This document shows, one piece after another, positions 1 through 10,754 of a stretch of DNA of 64,000 bases. The notes below the pieces were generated by a model, which did not search any database, was not told where the DNA came from, and worked only from the letters and a program-made list of their open reading frames with translations. Origin of the DNA: Tetrapyrgos nigripes. Taxonomy: Eukaryota > Basidiomycota > Agaricomycetes > Agaricales > Campanellaceae. The stretch lies in NCBI GenBank assembly GCA_013368315.1, contig JAACJM010000029.1:496001-560000 (forward strand), given 5' to 3'. The translations under genes were made by a program, and so were the position numbers. Position 1 is the first letter of the stretch; each line of letters starts with the position of its first letter.

Positions 1-162
1 GATCAGCAGGTACTGATGGAAACAATCAAGGAATGATAATCAGGTATCTAAGTGATGTCAATATGTGTAACAGGTACAGATATGATCTGTCAATCAGAGA
101 AATGATGCATCAAAGAAGATGGAAGCCATAGGTACAAGGAACATGATCTAGAACCAAAGAAG

Positions 163-330
163 CGAAGAATGATGGAAGGGAGAAGAATGATGGAAGGGAG
201 AAGAATGATGGAAGGGAGAAGAATGATGGAAGGGAGAAGAATGATGGAAGGGAGAAGAATGATGGAAGGGAGAAGAATGATGGAAGGGAGAAGAATGATG
301 GAAGGGAGAAGAATGATGAAAGGAGAACAA
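163..330 (+). repeat. 18-bp minisatellite (about 9 units)
   Basis: Eight near-identical copies of the unit AGAAGAATGATGGAAGGG follow one another from about 163, ending in a degenerate ninth copy near 313-330. Because 18 is a multiple of 3, the array is open on both strands and gives short repetitive peptides that I do not regard as genes. It ends about 40 bp before the reading frame of Gypsy-1 becomes open, so it sits where that element's leader or 5' LTR would be expected. Confidence 0.9.
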
Positions 331-370
331 AGAACAGGGTCTAGAAGCAAAGGCATGAAGGGATTCATGA

Positions 371-3300
371 CAGCGACTGCCTGAGCTTCCCGGTTCTTCC
401 GACGAAGAGAACCCAACTGACGCTCCCAAACCTAAAACCGCCAAATCGCATATATCTCCCAAACCGTCTTCTTCGACTACTACCTCAACCAAGATTGATA
501 GTTCTAAGAAACCTCGTTCCTCTTCCGCCGATTCTTCCTTGTCGTCATCGTCGTCGTCATCGTCTACATCCTCCATACGTGCCTTTCATCGTTCCTCCTG
601 CATGTCGTCCAACACACATAACAGCTCTGATGTGTGGGTCAACGGTGGTCCCGGTAAACCTCCCAAGGTATTTGAGAGGAACCTCACCACCCAACAATAC
701 TCCAACGTCCGTACCTCCATGCTGCGTTTCCTAGCCGCTCGAAAGACCCCCCTCATTGGTTTCACAACTCCAGAAGCTCGTGACCTTTATGCGGAGATCT
801 GGACCCATGAGGACTCCATGAACTTCTTCTCTGTTAAGAGGGATGAGCTGCAAGAGGGCACGGCGGCGGATTTCGAGAACATCGTTCTCTCGCATGTTCT
901 AGGAGTCAAATGGAAGGAGAATATCGAGCGCCTCATCACTGGTGCTAACTTGGCCAAGTTCAGAGACGAAGACTTCGGGCTCATGTTCAACACTCTCATG
1001 GCATACAACAAACTGCTCGAGGGCACGTCTCATCATATGAGCGAGGATAGTCTCCTCGTCGCCTTGCGTAATGCCATCGAACGCGTACCGGGTATGGGTC
1101 TCAGAGATTATCTCGAAGAGAAGAAGGTCCTCGACGTGGAAACCGGTCAGACTCTGAAGAAGTGGGTAGAAACCATCACCCTTCACAACGCCGAGTACCG
1201 CAAATTCAAGAAACCTGAGCGGGATCGTATAGAGCGTCTGGAGAGAGCTCTGAAGGCAGCTACCAACTCCAACTACTCGTCGTCGTCGTCTGGAAACCAG
1301 AACTCCTCATCGTCTCGCGACAATCGTCCTGCCCGTTCCTTTCCTTCGGCTACCGCTGTGGGTGCTGTCTTTCCGCCTGATCGGGCTCCCTTCATGTCCG
1401 AGGTTCGAGCTTATCCGGGTCAACTAGAGATATATAAGGCCATGCACATGTGTTTCAGTTGCAGAATTGCAAACGCCGACCACAAGGGTTCGAATTGTCC
1501 CACCAAAACCGTCACACCCCCTCTCACTGTTCCTAACCGTCCCTTGACCCAGGCCGACGTAAATTACGTCTCGCAAATCTGGAAAGATCATCAGCGACTG
1601 ATGTCTCTTAATGCAATCCTCAAACGTAACCCTGCCCCTGCAGTCGCTGCCGTCTCCTCCTCCTCTTCCGCAGTCATCGATGATGTAGACGCCTTCCTTG
1701 AGGAGGTAAGAGGTCATTCTCACCCTGTGTCCGCCGTCTTCGCTTCTGCACGTAACATTTCGGATGCGGATCTCTACTCGAACGCACACATTCGTCGTCG
1801 TTCTGCCTCTTGGCCGTCTCCCATGCACGTTCCAGGTCGTCGTAGTCGCCGTTCGGATCATTATGATGATTATGCGAACTCGCCTTCGCCTGACAACCGT
1901 CGTCGTCGTTATAGTCCTTCCCCTCGTCGTTGTCGTTCCCCCTCTGTCTCTCCTTCTCGTGCATCCCCTGTTGCTGCCTTGAACTATCAGAACGATGAGG
2001 AAGATGATGATTGGGTTGAGAACGATGGGCCAACCACTCCGGGTGGTAAGAAGCCTAGTGCTGGACCTCGCAACACTGTTGTAAGTACTGCTCCACTGCG
2101 TCTTCCCCATCTCAACTTGCATGTGGCCCTAATGGGACCTCGATCACTGTCTCCTCTCCATGTCTCCTTGCTTTTGGACTCTGGCTCACATATTGTTCTC
2201 ATCAGGGATGATTTGGTCGAGTCATTGGGACTACGTCGCTTCCGTCTGCCTCGCCCGGAACTGATAGGAGTAGCGACGAGTGACTCGTCGTCGCCATCAC
2301 GCACTACTGCATTGTATGAATTTGTTAAACTTCGCATTACTGAGCATTCTAATACTTGGACGTCTCGTCCTGTCCAAGCCATCATCGCACCGTCTCTTTG
2401 TTCACCTATGATACTTGGTCTTCCCTTCCTTGCACATAATAATCTGGTCCTCAATTGCGCTGATCGCACTTGTATTGATACTACTTCTGGCATTGATATC
2501 CTCAACGCTAAGGCGTCTGCAGCTCGTGTATTGTCTCCCAAACCGCTTCCTGACTCTCGTAGCCCTAAACAGAAGCGCATTGATGTATGTAAACTCCGTC
2601 TTGACCTCATTGATGAATTAAAAGTGTTCCATGAACGAAACCCCCGCCTGCGTGATTCTGATGAAGTCCGTCCTGTCAACATTGCTGCAGCTGTGAAGGC
2701 CCGTCTTGAGGCCCTGGAATGTAAAGCCGATCTAGAAAAGCGCTCAGGTGTCATCAAAGAGAAGTTTGCATCGGTTTTCGAAAAGATTCCTCATGTTTCA
2801 GAGTTACCTACAGATATTCTGTGCTCTATTAAACTGAAAGATGCTAACAAGACCTTCTCGGCTAGAGCTTACTCGTCGCCTCGGAAATACAAGGAGGCTT
2901 GGTCTACACTGATCCAAGCTCACCTCGACTCAGGTCGTATCCGTCCCTCGGCATCTGCAACAACGTCACCTGCGTTCTTGATCCCCAAGGCAGACCCCTC
3001 GGCATTGCCTCGCTGGGTGAACAATTATCGTGTTTTGAACTCAAACACAGTGCCTGACCGTCATCCGCTACCAAGGATTGAGGATATCCTATCTGACTGT
3101 GCCAAAGGTCGAATCTGGGGTAAGATGGATATGACGGATTCCTTCTTCCAGACCAGACTCGATGAGGCTTCAATTCCGCTAACTGCTGTTAATACCCCGT
3201 TGGGGTTGTACGAGTGGGTGGTCATGCCCATGGGCATTCGGAATGCGCCTGCAATACACCAGCGTCGTGTCGCTTCTGCTTTACGCGAATACATTGGTAA

Positions 3301-5752
3301 ATTTTGCCATGTCTACCTCGATGATATTATTATATGGTCTCGTGATGAAGACGAACATGCACGACATGTGGAGTTAATCCTTGCCGCCTTGAAGGAAAAC
3401 AAGCTATACTGTAATCCGAAGAAATGCAAGTTTTTTCAGCTTGAAATCGACTTCTTAGGACATCACATCTCGCAAAGAGGCGTTGAAGCTCAGAGTGGCA
3501 AATGCGATGCGGTGCTACACTTCCCAAGACCACATTCCGCTGCGGCCGTGCGTAGGTTTCTGGGTATGGTTAGATTCATTGCAGGTTACCTCGAGAATTT
3601 GGCGGAGTACACACGTGTGCTCACCCCGTTGACCCGAAAGGAATGTAATAAGGTCTTCCCTGAGTGGTCCTCAGACCACGAAAAGGCTTTTATTCGCATC
3701 AAAGAGTTGGTGGTCGAACGGGCAGCTCTGACAACTATTGACCATGCTAACCCGGGCGACAATAAAATCTTCATCATTTGCGACGCAAGCAATTGGCGCA
3801 CAGGCGCTATCCTAGCTTGGGGACCTGACTTGAAAACTGCAAGACCTGTCGGGTTTGATTCTGCACAACTGTCAGGAGCAGAGCTTAATTATCCGGTTCA
3901 CGAAAAAGAGTTACTGGCTATCATCCGAGCCCTAAGAAAATGGAGGGCCGACTGCATCGGTATGAAGGTCTATGTTCTTACTGATCATCGGACCCTGGTT
4001 AATTTCCACGGACAGAAAGACCTCAGCACGCGTCAGATACGCTGGCAGGAATTCTTGAGTCAGTATGACTTAGACATCTCGTACCTGCCAGGAGATGAAA
4101 ACACGGGTGCTGATGCACTGTCACGCATTGCACCTGGCTCCCTGCCGGGGGAATCACAGTCTAGCCCACCTCGACGTCCTTCTGACATCTGGCATAAAGC
4201 GTGTGCATCGGCACCAGTGTTGTCCATGGCAACGGATGAGGAATTTCTGGCGAACATAAAAAAAGGCTACCTAACGGACGATTTTGTCAGAAAGTTGATG
4301 GAGTTACCTGCTCTGCCCGCAGGTATCGAGAAGAAGAACGGGTTGTGGTTTGTCTCAAACCGTTTGGTGATACCAGCATCGGGAAATCTCAGAGAAACCT
4401 TGTACCGCCTGGCACACGACAGCACTGGACATTTTGGAGGTGATAAATGTTATGCCTACCTTCGGGATTCATATTACTGGCCTAATATGCGGAAAAACCT
4501 GATTGGTTCTTACATCCCATCTTGTCAAGATTGCCAAAGGAATAAAGGTACCACTGCTAAGAATCCAAAAGGCCCCTTACATCCCTTGCCAGTCCCAGAA
4601 GGCCGTCTAGAAAGCATGGCACTTGATTTTATTGGCCCCCTCCCTGAGGACGAAGGATATAACTGCATATTGTCAATGACGGATAGACTAGGTGCCGACC
4701 TCAGAATTGCAGCCACCCGAACGGATATCTCTGCTGAACAATGCGCGTTGGTTTTCTTCAATGAGTGGTATTGTGAAAATGGACTCCCCTTGGAGTTAGT
4801 CTCCGACAGGGATAAGTTATTTTTGTCAAAGTTCTGGAAAGCCTTCACTGCGTTGACCGGTGTTAAATTAAAGATGTCTTCTGCGTTCCATCCCGAAACC
4901 GATGGTTCTTCCGAGCGGTCTAATAAGACCATTAATCAGGCCTTGCGTTATTACGTGTCGCGTCAACAGAAAGGATGGGTCAAGGCCCTACCTAAAGTTC
5001 GTTTTGACATCATGAATTCTGAAAACGCGAGTATTGGTATGTCCATGTTTCAACTGAAAACAGGTCGATCTCCGAGGATTTTACCGCCGTTGACACCAGC
5101 GACTATTGTTACGGAAAACGTCGACGTACGTTCCTTCCTAGAGCGCATGTTTTCGATTGAACAAGACGCGCGGGATGCGCTCTTTGCGGCAAAAGCCACA
5201 CAAGCCAGTCAAGCGGACAAACACCGTGGGTCCCCACCAAAGTTTGAGGTTGGAGATATGGTTATGCTATCTACGGCAAATCGTAGACGACAGTACGCAC
5301 AGGCAGGTCAAAATCGCGTGGCTAAATTTTTCCCTAGGTTTGATGGACCGTACAAGATCATTAAAACACATCCAGAAACAGATTCATATACCCTCGATCT
5401 TCACAACATGCCCTCGGTTTTCCCCACCTTCTATGTGTCTCAGTTGAAAGCATTTGTTGCCAATGATGACGACAGTTTTCCGAGTTGCGCTCGCATGCCC
5501 GCTCCCCCTCCTGTCCTTGTTAATGGAAAAGCCGAGCATTTCATTGATCGCATCATTGATTCGCGTAAATACGGCCGTGGGTGGCAATTCTTGGTCAGAT
5601 GGGTTGGCGAAGGACCTGAGGGCGATGAATGGGTACCATTTTCTTCTATTCGAGACTGCGAATGTGTAGATGAGTGGGCGAAACAGGGTGGCGCTGGTCC
5701 GGATGAAATGTTCAACGAAGACGTTCCTCGTCCTAATAACAATACGGCTTGA
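371..5752 (+). CDS. Gypsy-1: Ty3/gypsy chromovirus gag-pol polyprotein, 5'-truncated
   Basis: One uninterrupted frame of about 1,790 codons encodes a retrotransposon polyprotein. Residues below are counted from nt 539. Gag is Ser/Arg-rich, with an atypical knuckle CFSCRIANADHKGSNC (C-x2-C-x6-H-x4-C). The aspartic protease motif LLLDSGSHIV is near residue 545. Reverse transcriptase follows with YLDD at 926-929. RNase H is near 1080-1160, with the typical ADALSR linker. Integrase has an HHCC zinc finger (~1292-1335) and D, D, E residues in MALDFIGPLP, LVSDRDKLF and FHPETDGSSER. A C-terminal chromodomain (~1665-1710) has the YGRGWQFLVRW pattern. The frame is open from 371 after a TGA at 368. The first in-frame ATG is at 602, inside gag, so the true start is lost. 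No stop or frameshift is seen in 5.4 kb, unlike every other element here. Confidence 0.93.
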   Translation, partial: QRLPELPGSSDEENPTDAPKPKTAKSHISPKPSSSTTTSTKIDSSKKPRSSSADSSLSSSSSSSSTSSIRAFHRSSCMSSNTHNSSDVWVNGGPGKPPKVFERNLTTQQYSNVRTSMLRFLAARKTPLIGFTTPEARDLYAEIWTHEDSMNFFSVKRDELQEGTAADFENIVLSHVLGVKWKENIERLITGANLAKFRDEDFGLMFNTLMAYNKLLEGTSHHMSEDSLLVALRNAIERVPGMGLRDYLEEKKVLDVETGQTLKKWVETITLHNAEYRKFKKPERDRIERLERALKAATNSNYSSSSSGNQNSSSSRDNRPARSFPSATAVGAVFPPDRAPFMSEVRAYPGQLEIYKAMHMCFSCRIANADHKGSNCPTKTVTPPLTVPNRPLTQADVNYVSQIWKDHQRLMSLNAILKRNPAPAVAAVSSSSSAVIDDVDAFLEEVRGHSHPVSAVFASARNISDADLYSNAHIRRRSASWPSPMHVPGRRSRRSDHYDDYANSPSPDNRRRRYSPSPRRCRSPSVSPSRASPVAALNYQNDEEDDDWVENDGPTTPGGKKPSAGPRNTVVSTAPLRLPHLNLHVALMGPRSLSPLHVSLLLDSGSHIVLIRDDLVESLGLRRFRLPRPELIGVATSDSSSPSRTTALYEFVKLRITEHSNTWTSRPVQAIIAPSLCSPMILGLPFLAHNNLVLNCADRTCIDTTSGIDILNAKASAARVLSPKPLPDSRSPKQKRIDVCKLRLDLIDELKVFHERNPRLRDSDEVRPVNIAAAVKARLEALECKADLEKRSGVIKEKFASVFEKIPHVSELPTDILCSIKLKDANKTFSARAYSSPRKYKEAWSTLIQAHLDSGRIRPSASATTSPAFLIPKADPSALPRWVNNYRVLNSNTVPDRHPLPRIEDILSDCAKGRIWGKMDMTDSFFQTRLDEASIPLTAVNTPLGLYEWVVMPMGIRNAPAIHQRRVASALREYIGKFCHVYLDDIIIWSRDEDEHARHVELILAALKENKLYCNPKKCKFFQLEIDFLGHHISQRGVEAQSGKCDAVLHFPRPHSAAAVRRFLGMVRFIAGYLENLAEYTRVLTPLTRKECNKVFPEWSSDHEKAFIRIKELVVERAALTTIDHANPGDNKIFIICDASNWRTGAILAWGPDLKTARPVGFDSAQLSGAELNYPVHEKELLAIIRALRKWRADCIGMKVYVLTDHRTLVNFHGQKDLSTRQIRWQEFLSQYDLDISYLPGDENTGADALSRIAPGSLPGESQSSPPRRPSDIWHKACASAPVLSMATDEEFLANIKKGYLTDDFVRKLMELPALPAGIEKKNGLWFVSNRLVIPASGNLRETLYRLAHDSTGHFGGDKCYAYLRDSYYWPNMRKNLIGSYIPSCQDCQRNKGTTAKNPKGPLHPLPVPEGRLESMALDFIGPLPEDEGYNCILSMTDRLGADLRIAATRTDISAEQCALVFFNEWYCENGLPLELVSDRDKLFLSKFWKAFTALTGVKLKMSSAFHPETDGSSERSNKTINQALRYYVSRQQKGWVKALPKVRFDIMNSENASIGMSMFQLKTGRSPRILPPLTPATIVTENVDVRSFLERMFSIEQDARDALFAAKATQASQADKHRGSPPKFEVGDMVMLSTANRRRQYAQAGQNRVAKFFPRFDGPYKIIKTHPETDSYTLDLHNMPSVFPTFYVSQLKAFVANDDDSFPSCARMPAPPPVLVNGKAEHFIDRIIDSRKYGRGWQFLVRWVGEGPEGDEWVPFSSIRDCECVDEWAKQGGAGPDEMFNEDVPRPNNNTA

Positions 5753-5840
5753 CTCGAGTTCACTGACAATTTTTTTTTTCCGCCTTACATTTCGTGCTTG
5801 CATTCATTTCGTTCATTTCTACACTACATTTTGCTTCAGA

Positions 5841-5851
5841 ATGGGGAGGAG
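5841..5851 (+). promoter_or_regulatory. Polypurine tract of Gypsy-1
   Basis: The purine-rich run ATGGGGAGGAG (interrupted by one T) lies directly against the TG that opens the LTR, about 90 bp after the polyprotein stop. This is the expected primer site for plus-strand DNA synthesis. Confidence 0.75.
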
Positions 5852-6022
5852 TGTAAACGTGTTGTTACGTTACACGATCACATGATCGTAATCTATCCTA
5901 TATAAGCAGTCACATCACATCTTGTAACTTAATCTTTTACTTTCATCTTTGAAATACGACGTGTTCTAGAGTAATCTTCCGTCTGTTCTCACTCCTCCGT
6001 CTCTCGTGTTTCTGGCGTCACA
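5852..6022 (+). repeat. 3' LTR of Gypsy-1
   Basis: A 171-bp segment begins TGTAAACG after the polypurine tract and ends GGCGTCACA, giving TG...CA ends. It contains the TATA box TATATAAG at 5899-5906. The matching 5' LTR is not in the window, so both borders rest on the tract and the terminal dinucleotides. The flanking sequence at 6023 reads GCCAG, but no partner is visible for a target duplication. Confidence 0.72.
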
Positions 6023-7386
6023 GCCAGTTTCCATTTTCATTTCTAGTGCCATTCTTGCAGTGGATTTTACTGGTTCAGCACAGAGGCTGCCCAGCAAGCC
6101 TACAATGAGGGATGGAGGCCCAATAAAGTCTCTCCTCTTCTCAACTGCACTCAGCCCATCAGGAAACCAGTCCTCAGTTAATGTGTCAATAACTTAGTGA
6201 CAATATCTGATAACCCAGATAATGGAGTTAATTTCTTGGTCATTAACAGCTGTGCACATTCCTTCTCCATGTATTAGCCATCATTACTGGTTATTATCAG
6301 CCCATCCTCATAATTTCAACTAACTTAATCATATCCTCTCAGTTATTTTTCACCAAAGGTTTGGTTGGTTTGTACCTTTCGTCACCCATTACTACCCACT
6401 CAGAAATACATGTATGGCACAAGTCTCCTGTCACTAAAAAATGTGAAAGATGACTCCATACATAAATACATAGATAGAAGGAAAGTGTAGTCACAGTGGG
6501 CCTTTTCAATGTGAGCGTCGAGTGAAGATGGGAGCCAGCACAGGAGTCGGAACTGAGTCAAAGTTGGAGAGAACTTGAGGGACTTAGATGGATCTGAAGT
6601 GTTTGATGCTAGCAGTGATGTGGCAACAGTGGTGTTTTTGATGTGATCACAGGAGTTTAAATGTTTTGTTGATCGATGGCTGCAGTTGACACAGACTTCA
6701 CACTTGTTTCTTTCCTCTTTCTCTTTTGTCCACTCCATTTCACTGCTGCTCTCCCGTTGCTCTTTGACTGGTATTTCCTTTCCTACTCTATAGGCTGTTT
6801 CAGTCTGAGACCATTCTTCTAGAGAAACAGCATTTGTCACTTCAGGGTGTGTTGTCAGTCAACCTACATTGTGAGTACCATTTGTATGTGCACTCAATAG
6901 TTTGAGTTTGACATTGACTTCACATTGATCAGGACATGACTGAGGCAATGTCTGGCAATGTTCATTCACCAGTAAGTGTGTTCAGTCATTGGTCATGGAT
7001 ATATCGTTGACTGGGATATTTGCACAGGTTGACATTGTTCAATGAACTGTTTGCTCAATATTATGGACTCGTTGTACAGTATGTGTCATTCCCTCAGTCT
7101 ATTTGCAGCTGCATAGATCAACACAACCATTGTATTCTTGAAGCCTTATTATTGTTGTGGGTCAGTCAGTTGGTTTAGATGTACTGTCATATACTATTTA
7201 TCTATGTACTTTTTGTAACTATGTAGCCTGAAAATATATCTTGTTCCACTTCTCTGTTGTGTGAAATACCAGTGATAACCAGAGCCAAAAGGTCTGATAA
7301 TCTCATATAATAGTCAATAGGTTATAGATAATATCTGCTAATGTGAAATAGCTCTCATATGACCCTCTATCAGCGGTGTAGAAGGC
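6023..7386 (-). other. Degraded unique sequence with coding-like minus-strand fragments
   Basis: No recognised gene. On the minus strand the stretch from about 6192 down to the Gypsy-1 LTR border at 6023 is open and protein-like (it includes DGLSAVEKRRDFIGPP). A separate 146-codon minus frame lies at 6400-6840, with CEVCVNCSHRSTKHLNSC. These could be exons of one old gene cut by Gypsy-1, but I cannot name a family, and short open frames occur by chance. The rest (6841-7386) shows nothing I can support. Confidence 0.25.
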
Positions 7387-7390
7387 CTGC

Positions 7391-8924
7391 TGATATGCTG
7401 TACAAAATTCACGTATAGAAATGTTAATTGGCAGTTAGAAAGCTGGTTCACCACCTCAATTGGTATATAAAGGACTAGAGTGAGTCCTGAACTGCTAGTT
7501 AAAGCACTAGTGGACTAAGTGTATGCACCAGTACAATAAAACTAAGTACTTATGAATAGGATATGCTTATTCTAAGTACTATGGTTGATGTGTACAGTGC
7601 TTCAGTCATAGTAGCAGATCCACCCCATATACTATACAAAGTTCTATAAAGACTTTGTAACCATTCCTACTATAACACGCTTAGTACTGCCTGTGTGACT
7701 CAAGGGAAAGTGAAGCCCCTATTCACAGGCAAGGAACGCATAGGCTATATGACCCAGACTCTAGTGCTAAATGATCACTGGTTTAGAATGGCGCCATAAT
7801 CAGAGAAATCAGAGGAAAACCCTAGTAGCCGACTATGTCTGAACTAGTAGTATAACAAGCGATACCTTGCTTGTAAGCAAAACAGAAGGAATATTCTTTT
7901 TAAAGACAGTAAGGATAGATAGGTAGGACAAAGTAGGAAGCTCAGCTTTCATATGGTACTAAAGGGATGGACTAGTGGTGAAGGAATAAAGCCCATAGTT
8001 CATTACCACCAGTATGCAATCTAAGGAATGAGTCATAATGAAGATATTTCCAGCAGTAAGATTGGCAAGATGTGTGCCTGATGACTGAGGTGTTCTTGTT
8101 GGTACAAGTGTGACTACAAAAGATATGTAGGACCTTATAGAGAGCAGGACTCATCTATAAGAGAACTATACTATGAACTGGCGGTATACTAGAAATGAAG
8201 TCTATAAACACCAAGTCTATAGTAGTGATTGGCAGTAAAGGAATGTGAGTCATACGAGTGGAGCCCAGCATAGATGGTGGAGCTATGTGAGTCAGAATGA
8301 CTATGGCTGCCAGTTCCAGGAAGGTACTCTTAGTCAAGAGGATGAAGTGAAGTGAACATAGATATCCTAATTAGAAACTACCTACTTAACCTAGTAGTAC
8401 AGACAAGCATGGACTGGTGATTAGACTAATATTTCTGTTTTCTTATGTACCTTTTAGCAGACATTAAAAGAAATGTAGAACTGTATAGTAGTAGCTGCAA
8501 GTAGTATAAAAGGACTAGGTATTTCTTGTAGTTACTCAAGCCACGTACTGTAGAGTATCGGTCATCTCACTGTGGAACATGGACTACACTTCTACCAAAT
8601 TTACCTCACTCGCATCAAGTATAAACATAGTGTGTGGATCAATAGTGTTGAATCAAATTTGTTGGTTTTTGTGTGTTACCTTTTTGTGAAACTGGTTATA
8701 AGGCATTTGGGCCTACAAATTGTGAATTGAAACTGTTGGTTATATCCTTTGTGTGTGTTTAACTTGTGTGCATTCATGCAAAACCCCTACAAAAACCCCC
8801 AAAAGTCCTTGTAGTACAAGTGAACTGTTGAGTATTCTGACTACTTGGAATGCTCACACTTTACTATTTGTATAAAAGTCTTTAAGTTTATGTTTGTTCT
8901 ACACTTATGCAAAGACACCTATTA
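7391..8924 (+). repeat. 5' LTR of the outer element
   Basis: This is about 1,534 bp from TGATATGCTG to ACCTATTA. It matches, with small deletions, the split copy at 27025-48656 (about 1.71 kb when rejoined) and, inverted, the shorter copy at 22863-23710. TATA-like TATATAAAGG lies near 7462. It carries the uninterrupted versions of all three insertion sites used in the 3' LTR: GAGTGAGTCCTGAACTG near 7480-7496, GGTATTTCTTGTAG near 8520, and AAAGTCCTTGTAG near 8800. Confidence 0.85.
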
Positions 8925-8927
8925 TAC

Positions 8928-8945
8928 TGGAGCCCACACCACAAG
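8928..8945 (+). promoter_or_regulatory. Primer-binding site (TGG-type) of the outer element
   Basis: TGGAGCCCACACC starts three bases after the end of the 5' LTR. A PBS opening with TGG is expected when the primer is the CCA end of a tRNA. I could not match it to a particular tRNA, and I found no complement of it inside this element's own LTR, so this family differs from the self-complementary leaders of Gypsy-3, -4 and -6. Confidence 0.55.
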
Positions 8946-9090
8946 GGTGTTCGATTCAGTTCATTTTTACTATGAGAACACTTGAGCTACTAGCTCTTTC
9001 AAAAAGTTGTCAAAGATAAAGACAGCACCTATTGGAAGGAAGCCCCTTCTACTAGAAAACCCCCTAGACAGAGAGAGACTACTACTAGTG

Positions 9091-9910
9091 AGCCTTCAAG
9101 TTCAAGGCTTCCTACAGAAGAATCTTTAGTCTACAATCCATACCCTGGGAGAGAGAACAAAAGAGAACTAGCAGTAAACCTAAGAAGAAGAAAACTTCTC
9201 AGACTTCTGAAACCACAGAAGAAATAGAGGAACCATCTACTTTGACTGGCGCCAATAGAGCTCCATCGATTGAGTCATCTTTACTCTCTCCTTTAGATGA
9301 AGAACTTGATATACCTTTCGAGAATCTTTTCGAACCACCTAGAACAGAAACAATGGCAGATGAACGAGTTAAAACAAGCATTCCTGAGCTTGAAGTAAGC
9401 CTGGAAGCTTTGAGAGCTACTCAAAATGATAAGCTACCAAAAGCCAAAAAGATGGCACCTTGCTTTGACAAAGAAGAGCCAGAGAACTTAGAAAGATACT
9501 TCAACGAGATAGAGGGACTCTGTCAAGACTTGTCTATAGATTTAGAGCAGTCCAAGATCCTTCTGGCGATGAAGTATATGGAGTATAAGACCCACAAATG
9601 TCATGAGGAGGATGCTACTGAAGCTGGTCCAAGTTGGGATGTTTTCAAGAAAAAGCTTAGGAAGTGTTACCCAGAATCAGTTGGTGGTGTTAATGGAAGT
9701 GTTAACAAGCTAAAAGCCATAGTCGCCAGAAATGAAGGGATTACAATCCTACAGTGCGAACGTCTTTTGGCGTATATAAGAGAATTTAAGCTTGAAGCAA
9801 AGAAGCTCATGCAGAAGGAGTGGGTTACAATTTCAAATCAACAAGCTGTAGAATACTTCATGAGTGTGCTGGACATAGAATTGCCTTACCTGAAATCAAC
9901 GATGAAGTAG
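9091..9910 (+). pseudogene. Outer element gag, N-terminal/capsid part
   Basis: The frame is open from about 9091 and protein-like from about 9190 to a TAG at 9908. It encodes a Lys/Ser-rich head (SSKPKKKKTSQTSE) and then an acidic, helical capsid-like region (FDKEEPENLERYFNEIEGLC). The layout matches fungal gypsy Gag proteins, which lack strong motifs. No convincing ATG precedes the conserved part (the first in-frame ATG is at 9353), and an alternative frame looks better in the first 100 bases, suggesting a small frameshift. From 9911 to 10754 the gag spacer is too degraded to follow. Confidence 0.6.
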
Positions 9911-10754
9911 ACAATGTAGAGAATCCATTCCCACTAGAAGTGTTAAGTCTGGGCAGATCCTAGTATTAGGAAACACTATGAACCCAGGTGGAGGTCTATT
10001 GGAAAGAATGGAACAATAATAGATCTGGGTGGAACTGGACAGGAAGAGGATAGACTGGAAGAGAGAGGATCTGGTTGGAAAGACCGGGAAGTCAAGACAG
10101 AAGGTTAATGGCACTATTGGTACCATCTTGCTAGTTGTCTAATCAGAATTGATCAGAAAAGATAAGAGACCAGCTAAATTGATTTTAGACTTAAGCTATC
10201 TACTACAAAGTTGCTAGCTTAAGTACTACATCGGAAGTATACGGAATGAGATAGGGAATTATTGGAAATGAATATGGAAACTACTAAAAAAGGTAAGGAC
10301 AAAGGGAAACACTCAATTTGCTATCATCACGTGGAAACCCTTTGGAAAGAAAAGGAAGGGGAGCACAAGGTGCTACAATATATGAAACAGAAATGAAACA
10401 AGTATGAATGCGAGCTGTCCAGTTAGTATCTGATATGAGTCAGATAGGATCTGATGGGAATTGTAAACTAAATGGATTTGTGGCAACTCGGAAATGAATC
10501 GGAAATGAAATGGAACAAAAAGGGGAGAGTCGGAAAAGAGTTGGGAGTGATCGGAAAGAGTTATGGAAAGGCATAGGCTTTACAAGAAGTTATAATGCAA
10601 GCCACCAAAGCACTTGTAATAATCATGTAGCGGCATTGATGAGTCTTGGGGTCAGTCCAAATGCTGGCAAAACCTCTACTGGTAAACCAGTAAGAGAAAG
10701 GATGATCGAGTCCCAATCACTGCCAGTTAAAGAAGAAAGTTCCTAGACAATTGG

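Noticed and set aside
163..330. Repeat protein gene with MMEGRR repeats
   Set aside because: An 18-bp repeat is open by construction; the frame has no supporting upstream or downstream coding sequence and ends at once.
1424..2122. Antisense frames within Gypsy-1 gag (for example 1424-2122 minus)
   Set aside because: They mirror the biased Ser/Arg codon runs of gag and have no independent coding features.
8925..8960. T-arm-like GTTCGATTC just after the outer 5' LTR, suggesting an embedded tRNA
   Set aside because: No D arm or acceptor stem accompanies it. The adjacent TGG is better explained as the primer-binding site.
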